A DNA stretch of 49,318 nt from Candidatus Kaiserbacteria bacterium (GCA_016186695.1 JACPLC010000003.1:1-49318), one strand, 5' to 3'. Positions 7,346 to 15,953 are shown, counted from the first letter of the stretch. Notes: generated by a model from the letters alone, not told the origin. A program made the numbers and translations.

Positions 7346-8212
7346 ATGGACGACTCGCTCAAATTGATTTCCCCTTCCGATTTCCCGCCGCTCTTGCGAC
7401 AAATCCCCGACGCACCGAAGCAGCTCTACCTGCGCGGTAAGCTTCCGAGCACGGAGCTCTCATGGCTTTCGGTCGTCGGCTCGCGGGCTCTCACTCCCTA
7501 CGGCATTGCCGTCTGCAAACACTTAATAGAGGGACTGCGCGGCTATCCGGTTGTGATTGTCTCCGGCTTGGCATACGGAGCTGATGCGGCCGCCCACTAT
7601 GCCGCGCTCGAAGTCGGCTTGCCTGCCGTGGCCGTCCCTGGAAGCGGTTTGCACTGGAACACGCTCTACCCACGTGCAAACGTCGGCCTCGCGCGTGAAA
7701 TTCTGAAAGCCGGCGGGGCACTCGTATCAGAGTTCGAACCAGAAACAAAAGCCGCCGATTGGACCTTTCCGAAACGAAATCGGATTATGGCGGGGCTCTC
7801 GCGCGCAACCCTGATCGTCGAGGCGAAAGAACTCTCCGGTTCACTCATCACTGCGCGACTTACTGTGGAGTACAACCGCGAACTCCTCGTTGTCCCCGGC
7901 TCGATTTTTTCAGAGGAGAGCAAAGGAACACATCAATTCTTGCGTCTCGGCGCAACGCCGGTGACGAGTCCGGAGGACATTCTTGTTGCGCTCGGCATCG
8001 CAAAGCGCGATGAGAGCGAGACCCTTACCTCGCTTCGCGAAGATCTCTCCGACGAGGAGCTGCGGGTCATCGAAATCATTAAATCTCCCCTCTCCCGCGA
8101 TGAGCTGATTCAGACGCTGGAACTACCCATCACCGAAGCTAACATCCTTCTCTCGACCATGGAGATTAAAGGCCTTATCATAGAGGAACTGGGTGTCGTT
8201 CGCATACGATAA
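7346..8212 (+). CDS. dprA: DNA-processing protein DprA
   Basis: Loads RecA onto incoming single-stranded DNA in natural transformation. The Rossmann-like core is complete: VVGSRALTPYG, VIVSGLAYGADAAAHYAAL, VAVPGSGL, GGALVSEFEPET, FPKRNRIMAGLSRATLIVEA, SGSLITARLTVEYNRELLVVPGS and GTHQFLRLGA. A C-terminal winged-helix-like segment (residues about 235-288) follows. No N-terminal SAM-like extension is visible; the length (288) fits the short DprA forms. The next gene begins one base after its stop, so the two are co-transcribed. Confidence 0.95.
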   Translation: MDDSLKLISPSDFPPLLRQIPDAPKQLYLRGKLPSTELSWLSVVGSRALTPYGIAVCKHLIEGLRGYPVVIVSGLAYGADAAAHYAALEVGLPAVAVPGSGLHWNTLYPRANVGLAREILKAGGALVSEFEPETKAADWTFPKRNRIMAGLSRATLIVEAKELSGSLITARLTVEYNRELLVVPGSIFSEESKGTHQFLRLGATPVTSPEDILVALGIAKRDESETLTSLREDLSDEELRVIEIIKSPLSRDELIQTLELPITEANILLSTMEIKGLIIEELGVVRIR

Positions 8213-8213
8213 A

Positions 8214-9050
8214 ATGAAAATCTACTCGTGGAACATATTCTTCCGCAACGGGAAACTTGAGCGGGCATTCAAGTTCATCAAGGAACTCGATTACGATGTG
8301 CTCTGTCTGCAGGAAGTACCGGAGGAATTTCTTGATAAGCTCCGAAAACTGCCGGTGCACATCGCCTTCGCGCCCGACGTCGATCGCATCTATCCCGAAC
8401 GGATCGAGCGCAACTTCCTTGTCATCTTGAGTCGCCATCCCATAGTCGCGCACAGCGCGTTCGCGCTCGAGGTACCCTTTCAACCGCTACGCACGCGGCT
8501 ATTCGCAAAAGCGATGCGCCCCATCTACTGGTCGCGTGTGCGAAACCGCCACGGCTTTTTTGCAGACATTCAGATTGAAGAGCTTCCAACACCCGTGCGT
8601 GTCTTTTGTCTCCACCTGACTCTCGCGCATCCCGAAGCGCGCCGCAGAGAATTCGAGATTGCGATGCGTGAGTATGACGCTACGCTTCCTACTATCGTCT
8701 GTGGAGACTTCAACATTCTCGACACGCCGCTCGTCGCGCCGTTCAACTGGCTGCTCGGCGGACGCGTGAGCGACGCACTCCGCTACCAGCGTGAACGTGC
8801 GCAATTCGAGGAACGCATCGCTCGCTTAGGCCTCGCAAATCCTCTGAACGGCAAGCGAACGCACCTTATTAGCGGACAGCTCGATCACATCCTTATTTCC
8901 CAAAATCTCTCCATCGAATCCGCGCACGTGGTTTCGGAGCGCATCGGTTCGGACCACTATCCGATCCACGTTGAGATTGATATTGAGATGCCGTATTTAG
9001 CAGAAAAACTAGAGACTGAGAGCCTTCAGCAGAAGGTTGTCAGAATGTAA
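8214..9050 (+). CDS. Endonuclease/exonuclease/phosphatase (EEP) family protein
   Basis: Metal-dependent phosphodiesterase fold: IYSWNIFFRNG (N-terminal strand with the Asn), DVLCLQEVP (metal-binding Glu), FCLHLTLAHPEARRREFE, TIVCGDFNILDTP (GDFN motif), GQLDHILIS and GSDHYPIHVEI (catalytic His near the C-terminus). All key EEP motifs are present, so activity is likely. The frame opens at 8193, but the ATG at 8214, one base after the dprA stop, fits the fold start. The substrate (DNA, phospholipid or nucleotide) cannot be told. Confidence 0.88.
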   Translation: MKIYSWNIFFRNGKLERAFKFIKELDYDVLCLQEVPEEFLDKLRKLPVHIAFAPDVDRIYPERIERNFLVILSRHPIVAHSAFALEVPFQPLRTRLFAKAMRPIYWSRVRNRHGFFADIQIEELPTPVRVFCLHLTLAHPEARRREFEIAMREYDATLPTIVCGDFNILDTPLVAPFNWLLGGRVSDALRYQRERAQFEERIARLGLANPLNGKRTHLISGQLDHILISQNLSIESAHVVSERIGSDHYPIHVEIDIEMPYLAEKLETESLQQKVVRM

Positions 9051-9127
9051 TAATTGTGGCATAACATATAGAGTTGCGGTTCTCGGTTGCGTGGCGTACT
9101 CACTCCATCAATTGAAAGGACCAGGCG

Positions 9128-9661
9128 ATGCGAAAAAAACCCGAAGACCAAGAAAAACTTTGGTATCGTCGCCCGGAGGAACGCGTATGCTTAGTAACAC
9201 TGGGTGGGTTGTTCTATAAACAAACAGAGCTTGCGGTATTGCTCGAGACAAGCTCGAGCACACTCGCTGGGTTCCGACGGGATAACGACATCTATATGCC
9301 CGTCGAGAAACTCCCCCGCTCAGACAGTCGATTTCTCGAGTTCACCCAACTGTTGAAGAAAGTAAGTCTCCCAGCGGCTCCGCTAGTCCCGTTCACGGAA
9401 GACCCGAAACTGGACAGAGAAGCCGGATATTTCCTCGCGAACCTCATCATCAAAAAAATGGAGGGGGATAGAACGATACCGCGCTGGGGAAAATGCTGGT
9501 GGCCGACGGTCCCTGAACGCGGAGGCGGGCCCGTTCGGTACTTGTGCGAGAGTAACGGATCGCCACTATGCGGTGACCATCAGCAGGAGCTCGGAGGTAA
9601 ACCACTCATCCTCCACCTCTCCTCGCCTTATCCTCCGAAAAGAGATCGGGTTTCAGGATAA
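9128..9661 (+). CDS. Hypothetical protein, 177 aa
   Basis: Not recognised. The N-terminal third contains a possible helix-turn-helix (LFYKQTELAVLLETSSSTLAGFRRD). The C-terminal part has several cysteines and Gly/Pro-rich stretches (RYLCESNGSPLCGDHQQEL). AAAGGA sits 8 bases before the ATG. The gene ends 16 bases before an intrinsic terminator (9678-9711). It is one of the five SD-plus-terminator orphan cassettes in the window. Confidence 0.6.
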   Translation: MRKKPEDQEKLWYRRPEERVCLVTLGGLFYKQTELAVLLETSSSTLAGFRRDNDIYMPVEKLPRSDSRFLEFTQLLKKVSLPAAPLVPFTEDPKLDREAGYFLANLIIKKMEGDRTIPRWGKCWWPTVPERGGGPVRYLCESNGSPLCGDHQQELGGKPLILHLSSPYPPKRDRVSG

Positions 9662-9677
9662 CTGCGACGCGAACATG

Positions 9678-9711
9678 CGCTGCGCCGGGCAACTGGCGCA
9701 GCGATTTTTTT
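9678..9711 (+). terminator. Intrinsic terminator
   Basis: Stem CGCTGCGCC / GGCGCAGCG (9 bp), 8-base loop, then A and seven T. Terminates the 9128-9661 gene just before the topA promoter. Confidence 0.87.
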
Positions 9712-9721
9712 ATACACTCGC

Positions 9722-9750
9722 TTGACACATGCTAGGCTGTTGAGATATCA
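9722..9750 (+). promoter_or_regulatory. topA promoter
   Basis: Perfect -35 TTGACA (9722-9727), 17-bp spacer, -10 ATATCA (9745-9750). Transcription would start near 9757, so translation from the ATG at 9763 is nearly leaderless and the upstream ATG at 9751 is unlikely. Confidence 0.6.
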
Positions 9751-9762
9751 ATGCGAACTCAT

Positions 9763-11934
9763 ATGAAGCTTGTAATAGTTGAATCACCAGCAAAAGCAAA
9801 GACGATCGAAAAATATTTGGGCGAAGGATTCACCGTGCGCGCGAGCGTAGGACACATCCGCGATCTGCCGAAGTCGAACAAAGACGCCGTCGACATCGAG
9901 AACGGATTCGTACCGCGCTATCAGATGGTGAAAGAAAAACAGCACGTTATCGACGCCATTCACAAAGAAGCCGAGAGGGCAGACGAGGTAATCCTTGCGA
10001 CAGACCCCGACCGTGAGGGTGAGGCGATTGCGTGGCACCTTTCGGAGACAATCGGGCTCAAAAACCCTAAGCGAATCGTCTTCACCGAAATCACCGAACG
10101 TGCCGTTCAGGAGGCACTTGCGCATCCACGCGGCATCGACGAAGAGCTCGTGAAAGCGCAGGAGGCCCGCCGCGTGCTGGATAGATTATTCGGCTACGAC
10201 CTTTCGGGACTCGTGTGGAAGAAGGTCCGCTATGGTCTCTCGGCAGGCCGCGTGCAATCCCCCGCGCTTCGCATACTCATGGAGCGGGAGCGCGAGATAC
10301 GCGCCTTCGTCCCCGAGAAATTTTGGGTCGTTAGTGCCGACCTCAAGCCAAAAATCGGCAAGCCATTCACTGCTACCTGCGTCGAAGAGCCCAAGTCTGC
10401 AGATGAGGCAGAGAGAATCGTCAAAGCGGCGCAGTCCGGCAAGTGGAGTGTGCGGAGCGTGGAGGAAACTGAAGCTGTGCGAGCTCCCCGTCCGCCGTTT
10501 ACAACCTCAACACTCCAACAGGCGGCTTCGACACGTCTCGGATTTTCCCCATCGCGGACGATGCGCGCCGCCCAAAAACTCTATGAGTCGGGACACATAA
10601 CCTACATGCGCACCGACAGTCCCAACCTCGCGAAGGAAGCGCAAGCGATGCTGATCGCAACGGTTCGCGACGAATTTGGAGAGAGTTATGTTTCGCCGCG
10701 CACCTACAAGACTAAAGCAAAAACAGCGCAGGAAGCGCACGAAGCAATACGGCCGACAAATGCAAAAAAGCTCTCGCGCGGAGCGACAGATGACCAGAAA
10801 AAGGTCTATGCACTCATACGGATACGTGCGCTCGCATCTCAAACGGCGGACGCCAAGATCATGCGCACGAAAGTCACGGCCAACATCTCTGACAAAGGCA
10901 TTCCGGATTTCACGGCGAACGGCTCGCGTGTGATGTTCGACGGATGGCTCAAAGTCGATCCGGCCGCTCGCGGCGAAGACGTTGAGCTTCCGAAAGTAAT
11001 TTCCGGTGACACACTCGAACTTATTGATGCACACGCAGAGGGAAAGGAAACGCAACCGCCCGCGCGCTACAGCGAAGCAGGCCTCGTGAAAGAGCTCGAA
11101 AAACGGGGTATCGGCCGCCCTTCGACATACGCGACCATTATCAAGACACTCGAAGACCGCGGCTACGTGGACAAGCAGGGTCGCACGCTCCTCCCGACAC
11201 ACACGGGAGACGTTGTCTCTACCTTCCTCGAAGATCACTTCGGAGAATACATCAGTGATACGTTCACCGCAGAAATGGAAGATGAGCTCGATGAAATAGC
11301 CGACGGAAAACGTGAATACGGGAAGACACTGAAGTCCTTCTACGGTCCGTTCAAAAAAGCGGTCAAGGGAAAAGAAAAAATCCCGAAGCTGACCAGTATG
11401 GGTGACGCTCCGGCGGAATTTCCCTGCCCTATTTGCAGCGGACCGATGGAGTACAAACTCTCGCGTACGGGGCGATTCATGAGCTGCAAGCGCTTTCCGG
11501 AGTGCCTCGGCGCCCGCAAAGAAGACGGCTCCGAGATCGCCCCGCCCAAAGAGATCGGTGAGGCCTGCCCACAGTGCAAAGACGGCAAGCTCATAGAACG
11601 CGAGGGCCGCTTCGGACGCTTTATCGCCTGTTCCAACTACCCCAAGTGCAAATTCGTGAAGCAGGACCCGAATGAACTCGAAAGGGCAAAAACGGGTGTC
11701 GAGTGCCCCGTCTGTAAGAAAGGCGAAATGATGGAGCGTCGTGGTAAGTTTGGCGTTTTCTATGCCTGCTCCAACTATCCGCAGTGCAAACACGCCATCA
11801 AGGCAAAACCGACCGGGCGCACGTGCCCCGAGTGCGGTTCGCTCATGATGGAGGGCACGAAAACGATTCCTGAACGCTGTTCGAACAAAAGCTGCCCGAA
11901 CCACAACCCGCACAAGAAGGCAAAAAGCCAATAG
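9763..11934 (+). CDS. topA: DNA topoisomerase I (type IA)
   Basis: Relaxes negative supercoils through a transient 5'-phosphotyrosine bond. The Toprim domain starts at MKLVIVESPAKAKTIEKYLG and includes DPDREGEAIAWHL. The catalytic tyrosine is in HITYMRTDS (about Tyr281). Other core motifs are RVQSPALRIL, QEAHEAIRPT and GIGRPSTYATIIKTL. The C-terminus (from about residue 554) carries four zinc ribbons: CPIC...C, CPQC...C, CPVC...C and CPEC...C. The length is in the normal range. No partner gene is adjacent; the next gene is separated by an inverted repeat. Confidence 0.97.
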   Translation: MKLVIVESPAKAKTIEKYLGEGFTVRASVGHIRDLPKSNKDAVDIENGFVPRYQMVKEKQHVIDAIHKEAERADEVILATDPDREGEAIAWHLSETIGLKNPKRIVFTEITERAVQEALAHPRGIDEELVKAQEARRVLDRLFGYDLSGLVWKKVRYGLSAGRVQSPALRILMEREREIRAFVPEKFWVVSADLKPKIGKPFTATCVEEPKSADEAERIVKAAQSGKWSVRSVEETEAVRAPRPPFTTSTLQQAASTRLGFSPSRTMRAAQKLYESGHITYMRTDSPNLAKEAQAMLIATVRDEFGESYVSPRTYKTKAKTAQEAHEAIRPTNAKKLSRGATDDQKKVYALIRIRALASQTADAKIMRTKVTANISDKGIPDFTANGSRVMFDGWLKVDPAARGEDVELPKVISGDTLELIDAHAEGKETQPPARYSEAGLVKELEKRGIGRPSTYATIIKTLEDRGYVDKQGRTLLPTHTGDVVSTFLEDHFGEYISDTFTAEMEDELDEIADGKREYGKTLKSFYGPFKKAVKGKEKIPKLTSMGDAPAEFPCPICSGPMEYKLSRTGRFMSCKRFPECLGARKEDGSEIAPPKEIGEACPQCKDGKLIEREGRFGRFIACSNYPKCKFVKQDPNELERAKTGVECPVCKKGEMMERRGKFGVFYACSNYPQCKHAIKAKPTGRTCPECGSLMMEGTKTIPERCSNKSCPNHNPHKKAKSQ

Positions 11935-12000
11935 CCACTAGCCACTAGGAAAAGAGACGCGTATTATGGATTTACGCTAGTGGCTAAACCCTAGTGGCTA
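11932..12000. repeat. TAGCCACTAG inverted repeat cluster
   Basis: Two tandem TAGCCACTA units (11932-11948) face two CTAGTGGCTA units (11977-11986 and 11991-12000) across 28 bases. It starts at the topA stop codon and ends 7 bases before the rel ATG; it could form a long hairpin. Confidence 0.75.
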
Positions 12001-12007
12001 ATTTTCT

Positions 12008-13549
12008 ATGACCACGCCGCGTCCACTCTCGGATATTCTCGGAGCAATGGTCGGCAAGAGCGACGCCGATGTCGCATTGGTGACGAAGGCATACGAATTC
12101 GCAAAGGAGGCGCATAAAAACCAGAAACGGTACTCCGGAGACCCGTACTTTGTGCACCCGGCTGAAGTAGGCCACCTACTTGCAACGGCAGGCATGGACG
12201 TGCAGGCGATCGCTGCCGGACTCATTCACGACACCATCGAAGACGCGGGGGTGAAGCCGAAAGTTATCGAGGAGACATTTGGTGCGGAGGTACTCTCTCT
12301 CGTGCAAGGCGTGACGAAACTGGGAACGCTGCGTTACCGCGGACTCGAGCGACACACCGAGAGCCTACGGAAACTTTTCGCGGCAACTGCCAAAGATCTC
12401 CGCGTGCTTATCATCAAACTGATGGACCGCCTGCACAACGCGCGCACCCTCGAACACGTGCCACGTAAGGAAAAGCAGATGCGCATTGCGCAGGAAACGC
12501 TCGAGATCTACGCACCGATCGCCGACAGGCTCGGTATGAGCGTCGCGAAGCAAGAGCTCGAGGACGCAGCATTCCCCTTTGCCTACCCGAAGGAGTACGA
12601 AAAGACGCGCGAATTCTTCAAGCAGCGACGAGGTGAAAACGAGAAGCGTCTTGAAAAAACGGAGCGCGACCTGAAGCGTGAACTCGCCGAGGCAGGTCTT
12701 CGTGCGTTCAGAACCGAAGCACGCATTAAAGGCACCTACAGCCTCTTCCTCAAACTCGAGCGAAAGCAGTGGGACATCTCGAAGATCTACGATGTTCTCG
12801 CGCTCCGGATCATTTTTCCCACGCTCGCTGATTGCTATACCGCGCTCGGCATCATCCATGCACACTGGCGACCTGTCCCTGGAAAAATCAAGGACTATAT
12901 CGCTTTTCCAAAACCCAATGGGTACCAATCAATTCACACAACTGTCTATACAGGAGATGGAGGCGCTCTTGAGATACAGCTTCGCACCGAGGCACAACAT
13001 CGCGAAGCCCAGTACGGAATCGCTTCCCACCTTACGTACAAAGAAGTGCAAAGCGGTGCCGAGGCCTCTCGAGGAGGCCTTGAGTGGATACGACAGTTCG
13101 TCCCCGTGTGGCGCAGAAGCTCGCAGAAACCAGAGCCCGTGGCACATGAGAGCGTCACCGGAACCATTCCCGAATGGGTGAAGGAGCTCGCCCACGCACA
13201 CGCAGAAGGGAGTGCTTCCCAAGAATACCTCGACACCTTGAAGGCTGATTTCTTCAGCCACCGCGTCTTCGTCTTTACGCCGAAAGGTGACGTTATCGAC
13301 CTGCCTGTCGCCGCAACACCGATCGACTTTGCCTATGCGGTCCACTCCGATCTGGGAGATCACATGTCGGGCGCACGGGTAAACAGTAAGATGGTTTCCA
13401 TCGACACGCCTCTGCGGAACGGAGATTTAGTGGAGATCATCACGAAATCATCAGCACACCCGACGCGAAAATGGCACGACATCGCAAAAACGAGCATGGC
13501 GAAAAAACACATACGCGCCGCGCTTGCGAAGAAAGCCGGCGAGGCGTGA
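12008..13549 (+). CDS. (p)ppGpp synthetase/hydrolase (RelA/SpoT family)
   Basis: Stringent-response alarmone enzyme. The HD hydrolase domain is intact: HKNQKRYSGDPYFVHPAEV, the HDTIED motif (His74-Asp75) and IIKLMDRLHNARTL. The synthetase domain follows (about 215-330): RIKGTYSLFLKL, YDVLALRIIF, GKIKDYIAFPKPNGYQSIHTTV and LEIQLRT. A TGS domain (about 414-480, VFVFTPKGDVIDLP) closes the protein. At 513 residues it lacks the C-terminal ACT/RRM part found in long Rel enzymes, a common reduction in small genomes. It is likely bifunctional by motif content. Confidence 0.94.
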   Translation: MTTPRPLSDILGAMVGKSDADVALVTKAYEFAKEAHKNQKRYSGDPYFVHPAEVGHLLATAGMDVQAIAAGLIHDTIEDAGVKPKVIEETFGAEVLSLVQGVTKLGTLRYRGLERHTESLRKLFAATAKDLRVLIIKLMDRLHNARTLEHVPRKEKQMRIAQETLEIYAPIADRLGMSVAKQELEDAAFPFAYPKEYEKTREFFKQRRGENEKRLEKTERDLKRELAEAGLRAFRTEARIKGTYSLFLKLERKQWDISKIYDVLALRIIFPTLADCYTALGIIHAHWRPVPGKIKDYIAFPKPNGYQSIHTTVYTGDGGALEIQLRTEAQHREAQYGIASHLTYKEVQSGAEASRGGLEWIRQFVPVWRRSSQKPEPVAHESVTGTIPEWVKELAHAHAEGSASQEYLDTLKADFFSHRVFVFTPKGDVIDLPVAATPIDFAYAVHSDLGDHMSGARVNSKMVSIDTPLRNGDLVEIITKSSAHPTRKWHDIAKTSMAKKHIRAALAKKAGEA

Positions 13550-13564
13550 AAGGCGTCGCGATTT

Positions 13565-14524
13565 TCAGACGGTAAAATTCCGTATCGAGTAGAGGTCTTC
13601 CTGCTGCTGCCCGCTACCCTTTTCAGAAACTGTTTCCGCAGGCTTCACCGCTCCTGATATTTCGGCCGATCGCGACACAGCGCTTTCTTGTGAGACCGAC
13701 GCTGATTCGATAGTTGTGAGCATCTTCCGGATGTGTGCGAGATCGTCGACAGAAAAGAAATCGATGGTGACTTTTCCTCCTTCTTGTTTTTTCTCGATGC
13801 GCACGCGTGTGCCGAGCTTTTCGGTGAGCTCGCGCTCGAGGAGCAAAAGCTCCGGTGTGAGATCGGACTTGCGGGTTTTCTCGGGAGTTACGCGACGCGC
13901 GAGCTGTTCGGCATCGCGTACATTCAGTTTACGCGTAATGATTTCCACAAAGAGCGTGCGCTGCTCTGCGGGACGATCCATGAGCATCAAAAGCGGGCGC
14001 GTGTGGCCTTCGCTGATTTCGCTTTTCGAAAGAGCGTCGAGCATATCCTGCGGCAAAAGGAGGATGCGTAGAGAATTCGAGACGTATTCGCGGCTTTTGC
14101 CAACGCGCTTGCCGATCTCGACATGCTTCAAGCCAAACTCCTCGACGAGCCGCTTGAACGCATGCGCACGATCGACTGGATTTAAATCTTCTCGCTGCAA
14201 ATTTTCGATGATGGCGAGTTCGAGCTTGAGACGATCATCGTCCTCGCCACTCCGGATGACGACGGGAACCTCGCGGATACCCGCGAGCTTCGCCGCGCGA
14301 AGGCGCCGCTCGCCCGCGATGAGTTCGTATTCGACCGCGATCCCCTCTCCTGCTTTTTCGATCTCCTTGCGCGTGACCGTAAGCGGCTGCAAGACACCGT
14401 AGCTCCGGATGGATTCCGCGAGTGAGGCAAGCGAGGCCTCATCGAAAGATTTGCGAGGCTGGAAGGGATTGGGCTTTATCCGCTCGACTTCAACCCAGAA
14501 TATTGAATTGTTGAAATACGCCAT
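13565..14524 (-). CDS. parB: ParB/Spo0J-family partition protein
   Basis: CTP-dependent clamp that loads at parS and works with ParA. N-terminal motifs: VERIKPNPFQPRKSFDEASLASLAESI, YGVLQPL, ELIAGERRLRAAKLAG (CTPase/ParB box) and IENLQREDLNPVDRAHAF, then the HTH FGLKHVEIGKRVGKSREYVSNSLRIL and the SEGHTRPLL stretch. A weak C-terminal tail follows. No ParA gene is adjacent and I see no parS-like site. A -10 TATACT (14531-14536) lies 6 bases before the ATG (leaderless). Just upstream of that box is the far end of the tRNA-Leu-associated element. Confidence 0.92.
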   Translation of the reverse strand: MAYFNNSIFWVEVERIKPNPFQPRKSFDEASLASLAESIRSYGVLQPLTVTRKEIEKAGEGIAVEYELIAGERRLRAAKLAGIREVPVVIRSGEDDDRLKLELAIIENLQREDLNPVDRAHAFKRLVEEFGLKHVEIGKRVGKSREYVSNSLRILLLPQDMLDALSKSEISEGHTRPLLMLMDRPAEQRTLFVEIITRKLNVRDAEQLARRVTPEKTRKSDLTPELLLLERELTEKLGTRVRIEKKQEGGKVTIDFFSVDDLAHIRKMLTTIESASVSQESAVSRSAEISGAVKPAETVSEKGSGQQQEDLYSIRNFTV

Positions 14525-14543
14525 AAAAAAAGTATATCACGTG

Positions 14544-14703
14544 TGCCGGGAGAGAGACTTGCCCGCGGCTCTCGGCTCGTCGTCACTCGCCTCGGCCTGG
14601 GCACCAGCTCGCAGCCTCGCGTGCTCGCTCGGCATCGCTCCGCTGTTCAAGTCTCTCACGCTGCGTGCGCAGGCACGCAGCTTCCCAATGCTCGCTTCGC
14701 GAG
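14544..14703 (-). mobile_element. tRNA-Leu 3'-end-associated element (about 160 bp)
   Basis: The element follows the 3' end of tRNA-Leu(CAA). Plus-strand positions 14543-14561 repeat 14703-14721, i.e. the tRNA discriminator, acceptor strand and part of the T-arm (19 identical bases, 160 bp apart). Between them lie a 9-bp hairpin with a 4-base loop (14660-14681), an inverted exact 13-base copy of the T-arm (14645-14657) and a GC-rich core that is homologous to the element after tRNA-Lys (24893-25056). Confidence 0.65.
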
Positions 14704-14787
14704 TGCCGGGAGAGAGACTTGAACTCTCATGACCTTGCGGTCGAACGATCTTGAGTCGTTTGCGTCTGCCAATTCCGCCATCCCGGC
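14704..14787 (-). tRNA. tRNA-Leu (anticodon CAA)
   Basis: Acceptor GCCGGGA/TCCCGGC with discriminator A, GG-containing D-loop, anticodon loop CTCAAGA, long variable arm and T-loop TTCAAGT. No encoded CCA. Position 37 is G, so it lacks the A36-A37-A38 target preferred by the neighbouring MiaA. Confidence 0.95.
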
Positions 14788-14811
14788 TTGCTGGCTATAA
14801 TACGCCAGCAA
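14788..14811. promoter_or_regulatory. Symmetric bidirectional promoter (miaA / tRNA-Leu)
   Basis: Arms TTGCTGGC and GCCAGCAA surround TATAATAC. TATAAT (14796-14801) serves miaA on the plus strand; the reverse reading TATTAT (14797-14802) is placed correctly for tRNA-Leu on the minus strand. The miaA ATG is 9 bases after its -10, giving a near-leaderless mRNA. Confidence 0.6.
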
Positions 14812-15716
14812 TGACTACGAGACAAAAGATTTTGGTCATCATCGGGCCGACAAGCTCAGGTAAGAGCGCCCTTGCCATCGAGCTTGCGCGAAAATTCAAC
14901 GGTGAGGTGATTTCCGCGGATTCGCGGCAGGTCTACAAAGGGCTCAACATCGGCACAGGAAAAATCACGAAGAAGGAGATGGGGAGCGTCAGACACCATC
15001 TCTTGGACGTTGCATGGCCGAAAAAGATTTTCACCGCACAGAATTTCGTCGTACAAGGACGAAAGGCAATCGCGGATATCGCCGCGCGAGGCAAACTGCC
15101 CATTGTCGCCGGTGGCACCGGCTTCTACATCGACACATTGCTCGGACGAATTGCGCTGCCCGACGTCCCGCCTAACCAAGAACTTCGCGCAAAGCTTGAA
15201 CAAAAAACCATCAAGCAATTGTTCGCGCTTCTTAAAAGCAAAGACCCCCGCCGCGCACGCAGTATTGATTCACACAATAAGCGCCGCCTGATTCGCGCCC
15301 TCGAAATCGTCTCCGCTCTCGGTAAAGTTCCAAATAACGACCTACGAGGTCGTTATTCGATACTATGGATCGGGCTCAGCGCACCGATAAAAATACTGGA
15401 GAAAGAGATTTTAATTCGCTTACGCGTGCGAATTAGAGGAGGGATGGTCGGTGAGGCGCGATGGCTGCACAAGGCCGGTCTCACCTATCGCCGGATGGAA
15501 CAGCTTGGACTCGAGTACCGTGCCCTCGCTCGTCATCTGCAGGGAAAAATCTCTCACGACCAAATGGTTCACGAACTAAACCATAACATCCGCCGCTATG
15601 CGAAGCGCCAACTCACTTACTGGAAACGCAATCGCTCAATCCACTGGTTCAATCCGATGCGGAGAGAAAAAATATGCAAATTGGTCGGCATGTGGCTCCG
15701 TACAAGCGGGCGCTGA
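14811..15716 (+). CDS. miaA: tRNA dimethylallyltransferase
   Basis: Adds the isopentenyl group to A37 of tRNAs reading UNN codons. P-loop GPTSSGKS (residues 12-19), ISADSRQVYKGLNIGTGK, HHLLDV, PIVAGGTGFYIDTLL, DPRRARSIDSHNKRRLIRALEI and the C-terminal basic helix RYAKRQLTYWKRN. Two palindromes are carried in frame: 15333-15357 (loop region, VPNNDLRGRY) and 15412-15435 (ILIRLRVRIR). The start at 14811 is forced because the longer frame would cross tRNA-Leu. The last 10 bases overlap the 3' end of tRNA-Trp on the other strand; tRNA-Trp is itself a predicted substrate (A36-A37-A38). Confidence 0.94.
   Translation: MTTRQKILVIIGPTSSGKSALAIELARKFNGEVISADSRQVYKGLNIGTGKITKKEMGSVRHHLLDVAWPKKIFTAQNFVVQGRKAIADIAARGKLPIVAGGTGFYIDTLLGRIALPDVPPNQELRAKLEQKTIKQLFALLKSKDPRRARSIDSHNKRRLIRALEIVSALGKVPNNDLRGRYSILWIGLSAPIKILEKEILIRLRVRIRGGMVGEARWLHKAGLTYRRMEQLGLEYRALARHLQGKISHDQMVHELNHNIRRYAKRQLTYWKRNRSIHWFNPMRREKICKLVGMWLRTSGR
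15333..15357. repeat. Perfect palindrome inside miaA (1)
   Basis: AATAACGACCT-ACG-AGGTCGTTATT, 11-bp perfect arms, read in frame without disrupting any MiaA catalytic motif. Confidence 0.7.
15412..15435. repeat. TAATTCGC palindrome inside miaA (2)
   Basis: 8-bp arms TAATTCGC/GCGAATTA around 8 bases. Same family as 3745-3766 in dus and 25208-25235. Confidence 0.65.
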
Positions 15717-15777
15717 GGGAATCGAACCCCCGACGTCGGTTTTGGAGACCGAAGTTATACCATTTAACTAAGCGCCC
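15707..15777 (-). tRNA. tRNA-Trp (anticodon CCA)
   Basis: Acceptor GGGCGCT/AGCGCCC, discriminator G, anticodon loop CTCCAAA, T-loop TTCGATT. Its 3' end overlaps the last 10 bases of miaA on the opposite strand. No encoded 3' CCA. Confidence 0.95.
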
Positions 15778-15794
15778 AACGCGGGCAGTATACC

Positions 15795-15953
15795 TCACTT
15801 TTTTGTCTCTTTGTGAACGGTGTGCGCTCTACACCAGCGGCAGTACTTCTTGACTTCGATTTTGCGCTCGACAAGCTTCTTGTTCTTACGCGACCAGTAG
15901 TTGGTGCGCCCGCACTTGCTGCAGGCCATTTTTATCAATTGCTCTTGGGACAT
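15795..15953 (-). CDS. rpmG: 50S ribosomal protein L33
   Basis: A 52-residue protein: MACSKCGRTNYWSRKNKK then KYCRWCRAHTVHKETKK, with two CxxC zinc-ribbon pairs and the family's basic composition. Met9 is a possible alternative start, but the ATG at 15953 keeps the element-to-start-codon junction seen at serS. The repeat at 15954-16016 directly abuts this ATG and would form a hairpin leader. Confidence 0.92.
   Translation of the reverse strand: MSQEQLIKMACSKCGRTNYWSRKNKKLVERKIEVKKYCRWCRAHTVHKETKK

Noticed and set aside
10507-11931. 474-codon open frame antisense to topA
   Set aside because: It mirrors the codon structure of topA, encodes no recognisable domain and has no promoter or SD; typical GC-rich shadow frame.
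13565-14524. parB as a sign of a nearby parS/origin region
   Set aside because: No parA next to it and no TGTTTCACGTGAAACA-like palindrome seen in the window.
14540-14703. Repeats near tRNA-Leu as a CRISPR array
   Set aside because: Only two copies of the 19-base unit with one spacer, and the unit is the tRNA end itself; no cas genes.
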